Position numbers and translations under genes: made by a program
The notes under the pieces: model-generated
Told to the model about the DNA's origin: nothing
The model's input: the letters and a program-made list of their open reading frames with translations, nothing else
Database searches by the model: none
Part shown: piece after piece, positions 7,557-18,569 of the stretch
How the letters are laid out: each line of letters begins with the position of its first letter
Numbering within the stretch: the stretch's first letter is position 1
Origin: Serratia plymuthica
GTDB taxonomy: Bacteria > Pseudomonadota > Gammaproteobacteria > Enterobacterales > Enterobacteriaceae
Direction of reading: 5' to 3'
Assembly (NCBI RefSeq): GCF_018336935.1
Contig: NZ_CP068771.1
Location: forward strand, 2,542,001 to 2,606,000
Length of the DNA: 64,000 nucleotides

Positions 7557-9278
7557 TCACTCTATGCAAGCGTCCTGCGGTTGATGAACCGCAATATAGC
7601 GCTGGAAGCGCGACGGTTTAAGCCGGGTGAGATCAACCAACACCAAGCCGTCGATGCAGTTGTTGAACGCCGGATCTGTACCGAAATCAATAAACTGCAC
7701 CCCGCCCGGCTCGCACAGCTCGGTATACTGTTTATACAAGGTAGGGATCGAGCAGCCGATATTGCTCAGCAGGCTTTTCAGCCGCACCAGATCTTCTTGA
7801 TAATTATCGCCGGCAAACTGCGCCAGGACCTGCGGCAACGAAGCCGGGTAAGGTTGACGCGACTGCGCCAGCGCGCTCCCCGGTGAGAAATACAGCCGGT
7901 AGAAGGCAATCAACAGATCACGCGCCGCCACCGGCATGCCGCCGGAGATGGAGACCGGCCCAAACAGATAGCGATACTGCGGATATTTGGCCAGATAGGC
8001 GCCGATGCCCAACCACAGGTAATCCAGCCCACGCTTGCCCCAGTAAGCCGGTTGGATAAAGCTGCGACCCAGTTCTATGCCCTGCGCCAGGATCGGCGCC
8101 ATATCGCGGTCATAATGGAACAGGCTGTTGCTGTAGATACTTTCCAGCCCCTTGCGCTCCAGCTGCTCGGCGGTGGGAATAAAGCGGTAAGCGCCGACGA
8201 TTTCCAGTTCGTCCGCATCCCATAACACCAGGTGATAATAGTCGTCGTCATAGCTGTCCAGATCGCGCCGACGGCCGGAGCCTTCGCCCACCGCGCGGAA
8301 AGCAATCTCGCGCAGGCGACCTAATTCACGCAGGATGGGTGTACGCGCCTCATCCTGGCGGCGATACAGGTAAATGATTTTACCGTCCGGCGTTACGCCG
8401 AGCCGCTCGCAGTTGGCCAGCGCTTTCTTCAGCTCAAGCCGATCCTCAGGCAGGGCGATGGCCGATTCGCTGGCGAACAGCCCTTCCTTGCCCTGGCCCA
8501 AACGATAAACGTGACGACGGAAGCGCTCGGCCAAATCTTTGGCGCTGGTGTGGCCATCGTGCCAGTTGGCGAACGGAATACGGCCGCCAACGCGGATTTT
8601 GATACGGCCGCCCTGCTGCTGGAACATTTCACGCACCAGCAACAGGGTAGATAACGGGCGATAAATCAATGAAGTGAAATAAAACAGATTGCTGTTACGC
8701 GCGCTGATGTGGATCGGCACAATCGGCGCCCGCGCCTTGGCCGCCAGGCGTAGAAAGCCGGTATGCCAGTGGCCGTCGCGGATGCCTTTCGGGCTCATGC
8801 GCGACACTTCACCGGCGGGGAACAGGATCAGCGCGCCCTGTTTATCGAGTTGCGCCTGCATACCTTCGATTTGCTTGCGGCTGGTTTTATAGCCTACGTT
8901 GTCCACCGGCACGAACAGGCTGCGCAGCGGTTCTATATAGGTCAGCAGCTGGCTGGCAACCACCTTTACATCCGGCCGCACCGCCGCGACTGCACGCAGC
9001 AGCACCAGTCCGTCCAACGAGCCGATCGGGTGATTTGCCACCAGCACCACCGGCCCCTGGCTGGGAATGTTTTCCAGGTCACCGTCTACCAGTTCACAAC
9101 TGAGGTTGAAGTAGTCCACCACTTGTTCGATCAAATCCAGCCCTTTCAGGTGCGGATAATCGGCGGCAAACTGTTTGAATTCTTTTTCGAAGAGTAAGGT
9201 TCTCAGCAGGCTACGCTGCCAGGCAGGGGTATTGCGGTGTGGAAATGCATCTTGCAACAGAGAATCCAAGCTGAACAT
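7557..9278 (-). CDS. olsF: bifunctional ornithine lipid synthase OlsF (copy A)
   Basis: 573 residues. The N-terminal half (about 70-270) is a PlsC-like acyltransferase with NHPIGSLDG (His83, Asp89), the FPAGEVSR block and 'PIVPIHI'. The C-terminal half (about 300-570) is a GNAT-like domain ('REIAFRAVGEGSGRRRDLDSYDDDYYHLVLWD'), as in OlsB-type N-acyltransferases. This fused order matches OlsF, described in Serratia proteamaculans, which N-acylates ornithine and then O-acylates lyso-ornithine lipid to give the phosphorus-free membrane ornithine lipid. A Pho-box-like site lies upstream. The gene is a tandem paralogue of the next copy. Its stop is 97 bp from the amidohydrolase start. Confidence 0.88.
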   Translation of the reverse strand: MFSLDSLLQDAFPHRNTPAWQRSLLRTLLFEKEFKQFAADYPHLKGLDLIEQVVDYFNLSCELVDGDLENIPSQGPVVLVANHPIGSLDGLVLLRAVAAVRPDVKVVASQLLTYIEPLRSLFVPVDNVGYKTSRKQIEGMQAQLDKQGALILFPAGEVSRMSPKGIRDGHWHTGFLRLAAKARAPIVPIHISARNSNLFYFTSLIYRPLSTLLLVREMFQQQGGRIKIRVGGRIPFANWHDGHTSAKDLAERFRRHVYRLGQGKEGLFASESAIALPEDRLELKKALANCERLGVTPDGKIIYLYRRQDEARTPILRELGRLREIAFRAVGEGSGRRRDLDSYDDDYYHLVLWDADELEIVGAYRFIPTAEQLERKGLESIYSNSLFHYDRDMAPILAQGIELGRSFIQPAYWGKRGLDYLWLGIGAYLAKYPQYRYLFGPVSISGGMPVAARDLLIAFYRLYFSPGSALAQSRQPYPASLPQVLAQFAGDNYQEDLVRLKSLLSNIGCSIPTLYKQYTELCEPGGVQFIDFGTDPAFNNCIDGLVLVDLTRLKPSRFQRYIAVHQPQDACIE

Positions 9279-9333
9279 CGCGTTATCTCCTGGCTTAGTC
9301 GCTGCAAACTTAAGCCAGCGCTATGACCCTAAC

Positions 9334-9351
9334 ATGTCAGTTACATGACAA
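9334..9351 (-). promoter_or_regulatory. Pho-box-like PhoB site upstream of olsF copy A
   Basis: On the minus strand TTGTCATGTAACTGACAT is two 7-bp PhoB half-sites (TTGTCAT and CTGACAT, each 6/7 to CTGTCAT) separated by 4 bp, the standard Pho-box geometry. It lies 55 bp upstream of the ATG at 9278. Ornithine lipids replace phospholipids during phosphate starvation in several bacteria, which makes PhoB control plausible. No confident -10 hexamer was identified. Confidence 0.7.
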
Positions 9352-9535
9352 AAAAATGAAATCCCTCGACCTATCAGGTATAGCAAATTATTGAAGGTAG
9401 GGTGGCGATGGTTTTTCCATCACTGCCGATATCGCATTTTAAGCTACCGACGCCGCTGCCCAGAGGGATTGACTGTCGGCATGCCGTTACTGCTGCCTAT
9501 CCCCCCAGAACAAAAACGCATGAACGCGGGGCCGA

Positions 9536-11257
9536 TCACTCTACGCAAGCTTCCTTCGGTTGATGAACCGCAATATAGCGTTGGTAGCGCGACGGTTTAA
9601 TCCGGGTGAGATCAACCAACACCAGCCCGTCGATGCAGTTGCTGAACGCCGGATCTGTGCCGAAATCAATAAACTGCACCCCGCCCGGCTCGCACAGCTC
9701 GGTATACTGTTTATATAAGGTGGGGATCGAGCAACCGATGTTGCTCAGCAGGCTTTTCAACCGCACCAGATCTTCTTGATAATTATCGCCGGCAAACTGC
9801 GCCAGGACCTGCGGCGACGAAGCCGGGTAAGGTTGACGCGACTGCGCCCGCGCGCTCCCCCGTGAGAAATACAACCGGTAGAAGGCAATCAACAAATCAT
9901 GCGCCACCCCCGGCATCTTGCCGGAGATGGAGACCGGCCCAAACAGATAGCGGTGCTGCGGATATTTGGCCAGATAGGCGCCAATGCCCAACCACAGGTA
10001 ATCCAGCCCACGCTTGCCCCAGTAGGCCGGTTGGATAAAGCTGCGGTCCAGCTCGAGGGCCTGCGCCAGGATCGGCGCCATCTCGCGACCAAAATGAAAC
10101 AGGCTGCTGCTGTAGATACTTTCCGGCCCCTTGCGCTCCAACTGCTCGGCGGTGGAAATAAAACGGTAAGCGCCGACGATTTCCATCTCGTTCACATCCC
10201 ATAACACCAGGTGATAATAGTCATCGTCATAGCTGTCCAGATCGCGACGACGGCCGGAGCCTTCGCCCACCGCGCGGAAAGCGATTTCGCGCAGGCGACC
10301 TAATTCACGCAGGATGGGCGTACGCACCTCATCCTGGCGGCGATACAGATAAATGATTTTACCGTCCGGCGTTACGCCAAGTTGTTCGCAGTTAGCCAGC
10401 GCCTTCTTCAGCTCAAGCCGATCCTCAGGCAGGGCGATGGCCGATTCGCTGGCGAACAGCCCTTCCTTGCCTTTGCCCAGACGATAGACGTGGCGCCGAA
10501 AACGGTCGGCCAAATCTTTGTCGCTGGTGTGGCCATCGTGCCAGTTGGCGAACGGAATGCGGCCGCCAACGCGGATTTTGATACGGCCGCCCTGCTGCTG
10601 GAACATTTCACGCACCAGCAACAGGGTGGATAACGGGCGATAAATCAATGAAGTGAAATAAAACAGATTGCTGTTACGCGCACTAATGTGGATCGGCACA
10701 ATCGGCGCCCGTGCCTTGGCCGCCAGGCGTAAAAAACCGGTATGCCAGTGGCGGTCGCGAATGCCTTTCGGGCTGATGCGCGACACTTCACCGGCGGGGA
10801 ACAGGATCAGTGCGCCCTGTTGATCGAGTTGCGCCTGCAAGCCTTCGATTTGCTCGCGGTTGGTTTTGTCGCCCAGGTTACCCACCGGCACAAACAGGCT
10901 GCGCAGCGGTTTTATATAGGTCAGCAGCTGGCTGGCAACTACTTTTACATCCGGCCGCACCGCCGCGACTGCACGCAGCAGCATCAGCCCTTCCAGCGAG
11001 CCGATCGGGTGATTTGCCACCAGCACCACCGGCCCCTGGCTGGGAATGTTTTCCAGGTCACCGTCTACCAGTTCACAGCTGAGGTTGAAGTAGTCCACCA
11101 CTTGTTCAATCAAATCCAGCCCTTTCAGGTGCGGATAATCGGCGGCAAACTGTTTGAATTCTTTTTCGAAGAGTAAGGTTCTCAGCAGGCTACGCTGCCA
11201 GGCAGGGGTATTGCGGTGTGGAAATGCATCTTGCAACAGAGAATCCAAGCTGAACAT
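9536..11257 (-). CDS. olsF: bifunctional ornithine lipid synthase OlsF paralogue (copy B)
   Basis: 573 residues, same length and domain order as copy A and roughly 92% identical by eye. The start is the ATG at 11257 (MFSLDSLLQDAF); an in-frame extension upstream to 11362 has no support. Differences cluster at 89-165 and in the GNAT half. The acyltransferase motif reads NHPIGSLEG, so Asp89 of copy A is Glu here; other members of this PlsC-like group are known to me to carry E, so activity may be kept. It may differ from copy A in acyl-chain choice or lyso-lipid use, which is inference. Confidence 0.85.
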   Translation of the reverse strand: MFSLDSLLQDAFPHRNTPAWQRSLLRTLLFEKEFKQFAADYPHLKGLDLIEQVVDYFNLSCELVDGDLENIPSQGPVVLVANHPIGSLEGLMLLRAVAAVRPDVKVVASQLLTYIKPLRSLFVPVGNLGDKTNREQIEGLQAQLDQQGALILFPAGEVSRISPKGIRDRHWHTGFLRLAAKARAPIVPIHISARNSNLFYFTSLIYRPLSTLLLVREMFQQQGGRIKIRVGGRIPFANWHDGHTSDKDLADRFRRHVYRLGKGKEGLFASESAIALPEDRLELKKALANCEQLGVTPDGKIIYLYRRQDEVRTPILRELGRLREIAFRAVGEGSGRRRDLDSYDDDYYHLVLWDVNEMEIVGAYRFISTAEQLERKGPESIYSSSLFHFGREMAPILAQALELDRSFIQPAYWGKRGLDYLWLGIGAYLAKYPQHRYLFGPVSISGKMPGVAHDLLIAFYRLYFSRGSARAQSRQPYPASSPQVLAQFAGDNYQEDLVRLKSLLSNIGCSIPTLYKQYTELCEPGGVQFIDFGTDPAFSNCIDGLVLVDLTRIKPSRYQRYIAVHQPKEACVE

Positions 11258-11312
11258 CGCGTTATCTCCCGGCTTTGCCGCTGCAAACCTCCGACAGCGC
11301 CATAACCCTAAC

Positions 11313-11330
11313 ATGTCAGTTACATGACAA
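11313..11330 (-). promoter_or_regulatory. Pho-box-like PhoB site upstream of olsF copy B
   Basis: The same 18-bp sequence TTGTCATGTAACTGACAT as ahead of copy A, again 55 bp upstream of the start codon (11257). It is perfectly kept while flanking bases differ between the two units, which argues for selection on it. Confidence 0.7.
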
Positions 11331-11400
11331 AACAATAAAATCCCTCGACCTGTCAGGCACATCAGCTTATTGAAGATAGGGCGGCAATGGTTTTTCCATC

Positions 11401-12258
11401 ATCTCCGCCGCCGCATTGTTATGCGCCTGAAACGATCGCTCATAGGTACCAACTGCGGTAAACATGCCGTCGCACACTGCGCACTATACTCGTAACCCTG
11501 ACTGCCCACCACAAAAAACATTAATATAATTTCACTATCACTCATTTTATCGCGTTACTTCATTCATCCTCACCATGATCAAATCCATCAACGAAGAGAA
11601 TTTCGACATTTCTTAAAATAATTTTACACACGAAGTAACTTGCAATTTATTTCTTTATTTTAAATCAATGTACTTTATTTAATTCTTGTTAATTAAATGA
11701 GTTTCAAATCAATTAAAAGAGGGATTGGCGATATCCAACCCCCACACAACACTGGCGTTATCCATCATCTGTCGATAAAAAATAAAACCAATAAAATCAA
11801 ATGGAAGAATAAAGCACACTTCGAAAAAAGAACTATTACACCTACTTGTCAAATACGCATGGATAACGGCGACGTCGTTTCCGCCGGATATCTAAAAATC
11901 ACTTAAATTTATTTCCCCCACATCACCATTTCGATAAATAAAATATCATATGAATTAATTTTAGTCATAACCATTGATGGCAAAAATAATAACAGCAGGA
12001 TACGAAGAGTAATCATCGACTATAGCCAATCCCGTAAAGACGGTGTGCCATCAATGAAAAATCATTAAAAACACCGGAATTAAACATAAAATTAACTTAT
12101 GATTATATGTGTTCATTAATGGTTTATCTCCATCGAACACCGTCGATATCTGGCGAACAGCAAAGCTTCATCCCCCTCCATCTTCATGTCCGAAATCCGC
12201 CATCGCCCCGCCGCATTTCGTGCAATAATCTCCCCATCAACCGAGAGGAGTAATCAAA
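11401..12258. other. AT-rich, mostly non-coding stretch between olsF and ogt
   Basis: About 860 bp, markedly AT-rich from about 11510 to 12130 (long T/A runs, TTAATTAAAT at 11687-11696) in a GC-rich chromosome. Only a weak 69-codon frame is present (separate entry). No promoter, terminator or RNA gene could be recognised apart from the ogt ribosome binding site GAGGAG at 12244-12249. The composition suggests a foreign remnant or an H-NS-bound region. Confidence 0.6.
11697..11906 (+). CDS. hypothetical small basic protein, doubtful
   Basis: A 69-codon frame inside the AT-rich gap. The product is rich in Lys, Ile, Asn and Thr with no signal or membrane segment, and I recognise no family. No Shine-Dalgarno sequence precedes the ATG, which sits in TTAATTAAATG. 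It could be a remnant of a transferred gene or a chance frame. Confidence 0.25.
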   Translation: MSFKSIKRGIGDIQPPHNTGVIHHLSIKNKTNKIKWKNKAHFEKRTITPTCQIRMDNGDVVSAGYLKIT

Positions 12259-12783
12259 ATGCAGACCTTTTTTATTGATCGTATGGCAACGCCGGTTGGT
12301 GAACTGGTGCTGATTGCCGACGAACAGGACCGTTTACGCGCCATCGACTGGACCGAGCACGAAGTGCGACTGATGAAGCTGCTGAATACCCATTACCGTG
12401 CCGACCGTTTCCAATTGCAGGAAAAAGCCAACCCCGGCGGCCTGACCGACATCATGCAGCGCTATTTTGCCGGTGAGCTGACGGTGATAGACAACCTGCC
12501 GGTGATGACCGCAGGCACTGAGTTCCAGCGCACCGTCTGGCAGCAACTGCGCCGGATACCCTGCGGCGAGATCATCACCTATGGCGAATTGGCGAAACGC
12601 ATCGGGCGCCCGACCGCTTCCCGCGCGGTCGGTATGGCCAATGGTTCCAACCCGATCAGCATCGTGGTGCCATGCCACCGGGTGATTGGCTCGCAGGGGG
12701 CGTTGACCGGTTATGCCGGGGGCGTGCAACGCAAACAGTGGCTGTTGAAACACGAAGGCTATTTGCAGAACGATCTGCTTTAA
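12259..12783 (+). CDS. ogt: methylated-DNA--protein-cysteine methyltransferase Ogt
   Basis: A 174-residue suicide repair protein that moves methyl or larger alkyl groups from O6-alkylguanine and O4-alkylthymine to its own cysteine. The acceptor Cys139 is in PCHRV, preceded by the HTH-arginine-finger region '[16 protein letters not shown]'. An N-terminal ribonuclease-like domain occupies about 1-85, and no Ada-type activator domain is present. GAGGAG lies 9 nt upstream of the ATG. It is followed by fnr on the same strand, the same pairing as in E. coli. Confidence 0.93.
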   Translation: MQTFFIDRMATPVGELVLIADEQDRLRAIDWTEHEVRLMKLLNTHYRADRFQLQEKANPGGLTDIMQRYFAGELTVIDNLPVMTAGTEFQRTVWQQLRRIPCGEIITYGELAKRIGRPTASRAVGMANGSNPISIVVPCHRVIGSQGALTGYAGGVQRKQWLLKHEGYLQNDLL

Positions 12784-13137
12784 TGCATCTCGACGCGCTT
12801 TTGCGCCGCTGGGGAAAAGCGTTCGGCCGGAACGCATCAGGCAATATCACCCGATTCCGGCCATAAATGCGCACCTCAGGATGGCAAACACCGAGAGTGG
12901 AATAATGCTTAGCCTAAAAACCCTGCCGGACCCGAAGTTACCGACGGCTGTCTGGCGGGTAAAGCATTTGCATAAGTTATGAGAAAATCAAAAGTATTCA
13001 GTCAGCTACAGGACAATCAGCGGCACAACAGAACAAAAATCGCACACAATGCCCCTGTTCATATTAATGCTACTCTTATCACCTGCGGCAAAAGATGTTA
13101 AAATTGACGCATATCAATTATTGAATGAGCGTAATCT
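12784..13137. other. ogt-fnr intergenic region
   Basis: 354 bp without a convincing gene. The left part holds GC-rich imperfect inverted repeats near 12790-12870 that may end ogt transcription. The right part, AT-rich from about 12970, carries the fnr promoter region: GTTAAAAT at 13097-13104 resembles a -10, and an FNR box overlaps its downstream edge. Confidence 0.5.
13104..13117 (+). promoter_or_regulatory. FNR box, fnr autoregulation
   Basis: TTGACGCATATCAA matches the FNR consensus TTGAT-N4-ATCAA at 9 of 10 fixed positions. It lies 20 bp upstream of the fnr start, directly after the likely -10, a position where FNR represses its own promoter, as known in E. coli. Confidence 0.75.
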
Positions 13138-13902
13138 ATGATCCCGGAAAAACGCGTGATTCGTCGTATCCAGTCTGGTGGTTGTGCGATCCATTGTCAG
13201 GACTGCAGCATCAGCCAGCTGTGCATTCCTTTTACTCTTAATGCTCATGAGCTGGACCAGCTCGACAACATTATCGAAAGGAAAAAGCCTATCCAAAAGG
13301 GGCAAACCCTGTTTAAGGCCGGCGATGAACTGAAATCGTTGTACGCTATCCGCTCCGGGACCATCAAGAGCTACACCATTACCGAACAGGGTGATGAACA
13401 AATCACCGGCTTCCATCTGGCAGGCGATTTGGTCGGTTTTGACGCCATCGGCGGCCTGAAGCACCCAAGTTTCGCTCAGGCGCTGGAAACCGCAATGGTC
13501 TGCGAGATCCCGTTTGAAACGCTGGACGACCTTTCCGGTAAAATGCCTAACCTGCGCCAGCAAATCATGCGTTTGATGAGCGGCGAGATTAAGGGCGACC
13601 AGGATATGATCCTGCTGCTGTCGAAGAAAAATGCCGAAGAGCGCCTGGCGGCGTTCGTTTACAATCTGTCGCGCCGCTTTGCGGAACGGGGCTTCTCGCC
13701 GCGTGAGTTCCGCCTGACCATGACCCGTGGCGACATCGGCAACTATCTCGGCCTGACGGTTGAGACCATCAGCCGCCTGCTGGGCCGCTTCCAGAAAAGC
13801 GAAATCCTCAGCGTGAAGGGCAAATACATCACCATCGAAAACGTCGACGCCCTGTCGGTGTTGGCCGGCACACCCCGCATCAACGTAGCCGTAAGCGCCT
13901 GA
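13138..13902 (+). CDS. fnr: fumarate/nitrate reduction transcriptional regulator Fnr
   Basis: A 254-residue CRP/FNR-family oxygen sensor. The N-terminal cluster has Cys16, Cys20, Cys23 and Cys29 ([16 protein letters not shown]); with the cysteine in AMVCEIPF (about 122) it provides the four ligands (20, 23, 29, 122) of the O2-labile [4Fe-4S]. A cyclic-nucleotide-binding-like barrel spans about 30-150, a dimer helix follows, then a winged HTH with recognition helix [12 protein letters not shown]. Loss of oxygen allows dimerisation and control of anaerobic genes. Likely targets here are fnr itself and fnrS. Confidence 0.96.
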   Translation: MIPEKRVIRRIQSGGCAIHCQDCSISQLCIPFTLNAHELDQLDNIIERKKPIQKGQTLFKAGDELKSLYAIRSGTIKSYTITEQGDEQITGFHLAGDLVGFDAIGGLKHPSFAQALETAMVCEIPFETLDDLSGKMPNLRQQIMRLMSGEIKGDQDMILLLSKKNAEERLAAFVYNLSRRFAERGFSPREFRLTMTRGDIGNYLGLTVETISRLLGRFQKSEILSVKGKYITIENVDALSVLAGTPRINVAVSA

Positions 13903-13907
13903 TCCCA

Positions 13908-13945
13908 TGCCAGGTCAATAATTCCTCAGAATTATTGACCTGGCA
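13908..13945. terminator. 17-bp perfect inverted repeat between fnr and uspE
   Basis: TGCCAGGTCAATAATTC at 13908-13924 is exactly complementary to 13929-13945 with a 4-nt CTCA loop. The hairpin begins 6 nt after the fnr stop. It has no adjacent T-run (only CTGTTTTTC about 20 nt later), so it may be an RNA-stabilising 3' structure rather than a classic terminator. Confidence 0.6.
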
Positions 13946-14028
13946 CATCTCCACCGCTGTTCTGTTTTTCAATGTTGGGTTACTCTGTAAATTAACAGAC
14001 TGTTGATTTTCAGCTGTAAGGAGGCCCT

Positions 14029-14991
14029 ATGGCGAAGTATCAGAATCTTCTGGTGGCTATTGACCCCAATCAGGACGATCAGCCGGCGCTGCGCCGGGCG
14101 GTTTACCTGGTCAAACGGAATGGCGGGCGTATCAAAGCCTTCCTTCCTATCTATGACTTCTCTTACGAGATGACGACCCTGCTCTCCCCCGACGAACGGA
14201 CGGCGATGCGGCAAGGCGTTATCAGCCAACGCGCCGCGTGGATTAACGAGCAATGCCGTTTTTACCTCGACGAAGGCGTTCCTATTGAAATCAAAGTGGT
14301 CTGGCATAACCGCCCTTTCGAGGCAATTATTCAGGAAGTGATCGCCGCCAAGCATGATTTACTGCTGAAAATGGCGCATCAGCACGACCGGCTGGAATCA
14401 GTCATTTTCACGCCGACCGACTGGCACCTGTTACGCAAATGTCCGTGCCCGGTGTGGATGGTCAAAGATCAACCTTGGCCGGAAGGCGGCAAAGCGGTGG
14501 TCGCCGTCAATCTGGCCAGCGAAGAACCCTATCACGATCCGCTGAACATCAAGCTGGTGCAGGAAACCGTCGAACTGGCGCAAAACGTAAACCAGACGGA
14601 AGTGCATCTGGTCGGAGCCTACCCCGTTACTCCTATCAATATCGCCATTGAACTGCCTGATTTTGATCCCAGCGTCTATAACGACGCCATTCGCGGACAG
14701 CATCTGATCGCCATGAAGGCATTAAGGCAGAAGTTCTGTATTGCCGAAGAGTTCACCCACGTTGAAAAAGGCCTGCCGGAAGAGGTGATCCCGGACCTGG
14801 CCGAACACTTGCAAGCGGGCGTGGTGGTGTTGGGGACATTAGGCCGCACCGGTATCTCCGCGGCGTTTATCGGCAACACGGCAGAACATGTGATCGACCA
14901 TCTGAAATGTGACCTGCTGGTGATTAAGCCGGAAAACTTCAACTGCCCCATCGAAGTCGATGAAGACGATGAGCACGACGACGAGGACTGA
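14029..14991 (+). CDS. uspE: universal stress protein E
   Basis: A 320-residue cytoplasmic protein made of two tandem Usp domains (about 1-150 and 155-310). The second ends with the nucleotide-loop-like '[25 protein letters not shown]'. The acidic tail [12 protein letters not shown] is typical. UspE supports survival under stress and affects adhesion and motility in E. coli. AAGGAGG stands 7 nt before the ATG. It follows fnr, as in E. coli, and ends in a strong bidirectional terminator. Confidence 0.93.
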   Translation: MAKYQNLLVAIDPNQDDQPALRRAVYLVKRNGGRIKAFLPIYDFSYEMTTLLSPDERTAMRQGVISQRAAWINEQCRFYLDEGVPIEIKVVWHNRPFEAIIQEVIAAKHDLLLKMAHQHDRLESVIFTPTDWHLLRKCPCPVWMVKDQPWPEGGKAVVAVNLASEEPYHDPLNIKLVQETVELAQNVNQTEVHLVGAYPVTPINIAIELPDFDPSVYNDAIRGQHLIAMKALRQKFCIAEEFTHVEKGLPEEVIPDLAEHLQAGVVVLGTLGRTGISAAFIGNTAEHVIDHLKCDLLVIKPENFNCPIEVDEDDEHDDED

Positions 14992-15002
14992 ACTTCGGGT
15001 AT

Positions 15003-15037
15003 AAAAAAACACGGGCCAATTCAGGCCCGTGTTTTTA
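15003..15037. terminator. bidirectional intrinsic terminator (uspE / pntB)
   Basis: AAAAACACGGGCC (15005-15017) pairs with GGCCCGTGTTTTT (15024-15036) around a 6-nt loop. A-runs and T-runs flank both sides, so it can end both uspE from the left and pntAB from the right. Confidence 0.9.
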
Positions 15038-15047
15038 TTGGTTGCGA

Positions 15048-16442
15048 TTAATCCTGCAACGCTCTCAGTATCGCTTCCACGCTCTCTTTGGCATCCCCGA
15101 ACAGCATCTGAGTGTTCTCTTTGAAGAACAGCGGGTTCTGCACGCCGGCGTAACCGGTGTTCATCGAACGTTTAAAAGCAATCACGTTTTGCGCTTTCCA
15201 CACTTCCAGCACCGGCATACCGGCGATCGGGCTACGCGGATCCTCCAGCGCGGCCGGGTTCACCGTGTCGTTGGCGCCGATCACCAGCACGGTATCGGTA
15301 TCCGGGAAATCTTCGTTGATTTCGTCCATCTCCAACACCACGTCGTACGGCACCCTGGCTTCCGCCAACAGCACGTTCATGTGGCCCGGTAAACGCCCGG
15401 CAACCGGATGAATGCCGAAACGCACTTTGATACCGCGCGCGCGCAATTTTTCGGTGATTTCCGCCACCGGATACTGCGCCTGCGCGACCGCCATGCCATA
15501 ACCTGGAGTGATGATCACCGAAGTGGAATTCTTCAGCTGCTCGGCAACCTCTTCCGCCGTGGTTTCACGATACTCGCCCATTTCTTCCGCATTGCCGGTC
15601 GAGGAACCATCGGTACCGAAACCGCCGGCGATCACGCTGATAAACGAACGGTTCATCGCCTTACACATAATGTAAGACAGGATAGCACCCGAGGACCCCA
15701 CCAACGCGCCGGTGACGATCAACAAATCGTTGCTCAGCATAAAGCCCGCCGCTGCGGCCGCCCAGCCCGAATAGGAGTTGAGCATCGACACGACTACCGG
15801 CATATCCGCGCCACCGATAGAAGCAACCAAATGCCAACCAAACGCCAGCGCGATCGCAGTCATCAGCACCAACGCCACCGCCTGCCAGCCCACGCTGTCG
15901 GCGCGAACGAACACCACCAGCAGCAGGAAGGAGATCACCAACGCCGCCAGGTTCATCTTGTGGCGATTCGGCAAGGCCAGCGGTTTGGATGAGATGATGC
16001 CGCGCAGTTTACCGAAAGCGACAATCGAACCGGTGAAGGTGACCGCACCGATAAAGATGCCAAGGAACACCTCGGTCAGATGGATATTCTCCATCACCGG
16101 CTCCATCGGCGCGCCGTGATCCAGATAGCTGTTCAAGCCCACCAATACCGCCGTCAGGCCAACGAAACTGTGCAGCACCGCCACCAACTCCGGCATTTCG
16201 GTCATTTCGACTTTTTTCGCCAGATAGACGCCGATGGAGCCACCGATAATCATCGCAATGATGATCCAACCCACGTTGCCGGAATCCGGCCCGAGGATAG
16301 TGGCAATCAACGCAATCGCCATCCCGGCGACGCCAAACAGGTTGCCCTGCTTCGAGGTTTCATGGCGCGACAAACCGGCCAGGCTGCAAATAAACAAAAT
16401 AGCGGCAACAATGTATGCAGCTGTAACTAATCCTCCAGACAT
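15048..16442 (-). CDS. pntB: NAD(P) transhydrogenase subunit beta
   Basis: A 464-residue inner-membrane subunit. The N-terminal part is a bundle of about nine hydrophobic segments (domain II) and the C-terminal 180 residues form the NADP(H)-binding domain III ([14 protein letters not shown], and near the end [10 protein letters not shown]). With PntA it couples hydride transfer from NADH to NADP+ to proton entry. It begins 10 bp after pntA, so the two form an operon. Confidence 0.95.
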   Translation of the reverse strand: MSGGLVTAAYIVAAILFICSLAGLSRHETSKQGNLFGVAGMAIALIATILGPDSGNVGWIIIAMIIGGSIGVYLAKKVEMTEMPELVAVLHSFVGLTAVLVGLNSYLDHGAPMEPVMENIHLTEVFLGIFIGAVTFTGSIVAFGKLRGIISSKPLALPNRHKMNLAALVISFLLLVVFVRADSVGWQAVALVLMTAIALAFGWHLVASIGGADMPVVVSMLNSYSGWAAAAAGFMLSNDLLIVTGALVGSSGAILSYIMCKAMNRSFISVIAGGFGTDGSSTGNAEEMGEYRETTAEEVAEQLKNSTSVIITPGYGMAVAQAQYPVAEITEKLRARGIKVRFGIHPVAGRLPGHMNVLLAEARVPYDVVLEMDEINEDFPDTDTVLVIGANDTVNPAALEDPRSPIAGMPVLEVWKAQNVIAFKRSMNTGYAGVQNPLFFKENTQMLFGDAKESVEAILRALQD

Positions 16443-16452
16443 GTGTTACCCC

Positions 16453-18569
<2,117 letters not shown>

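Larger units (their letters stand above)
7532..9421. repeat. tandem duplication, unit A (about 1.89 kb, one olsF plus its upstream region)
   Basis: The segment from CAAAAACGCATG at 7532 to about 9421 is repeated at 9511 to about 11400, exactly 1979 bp later. The unit spans the whole olsF gene, the 3' flank and about 140 bp upstream including the Pho-box-like operator. An 89-bp unrelated spacer separates the units. Similarity fades gradually upstream of the genes, so the duplication is not very recent. Confidence 0.9.
9511..11400. repeat. tandem duplication, unit B
   Basis: Second copy of the 1.89-kb unit that begins at 7532, in direct orientation, with period 1979 bp. It carries its own olsF and Pho-box-like site. 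The first roughly 85 codons of the two genes encode identical residues, and the DNA at 11160-11260 and 9180-9280 is virtually identical, while the middle and 3' parts differ at scattered sites. Confidence 0.9.

Noticed and set aside
13114..13908. A 264-codon minus-strand frame opposite fnr
   Set aside because: Fnr has all its cysteines and its HTH; the antisense frame matches nothing.
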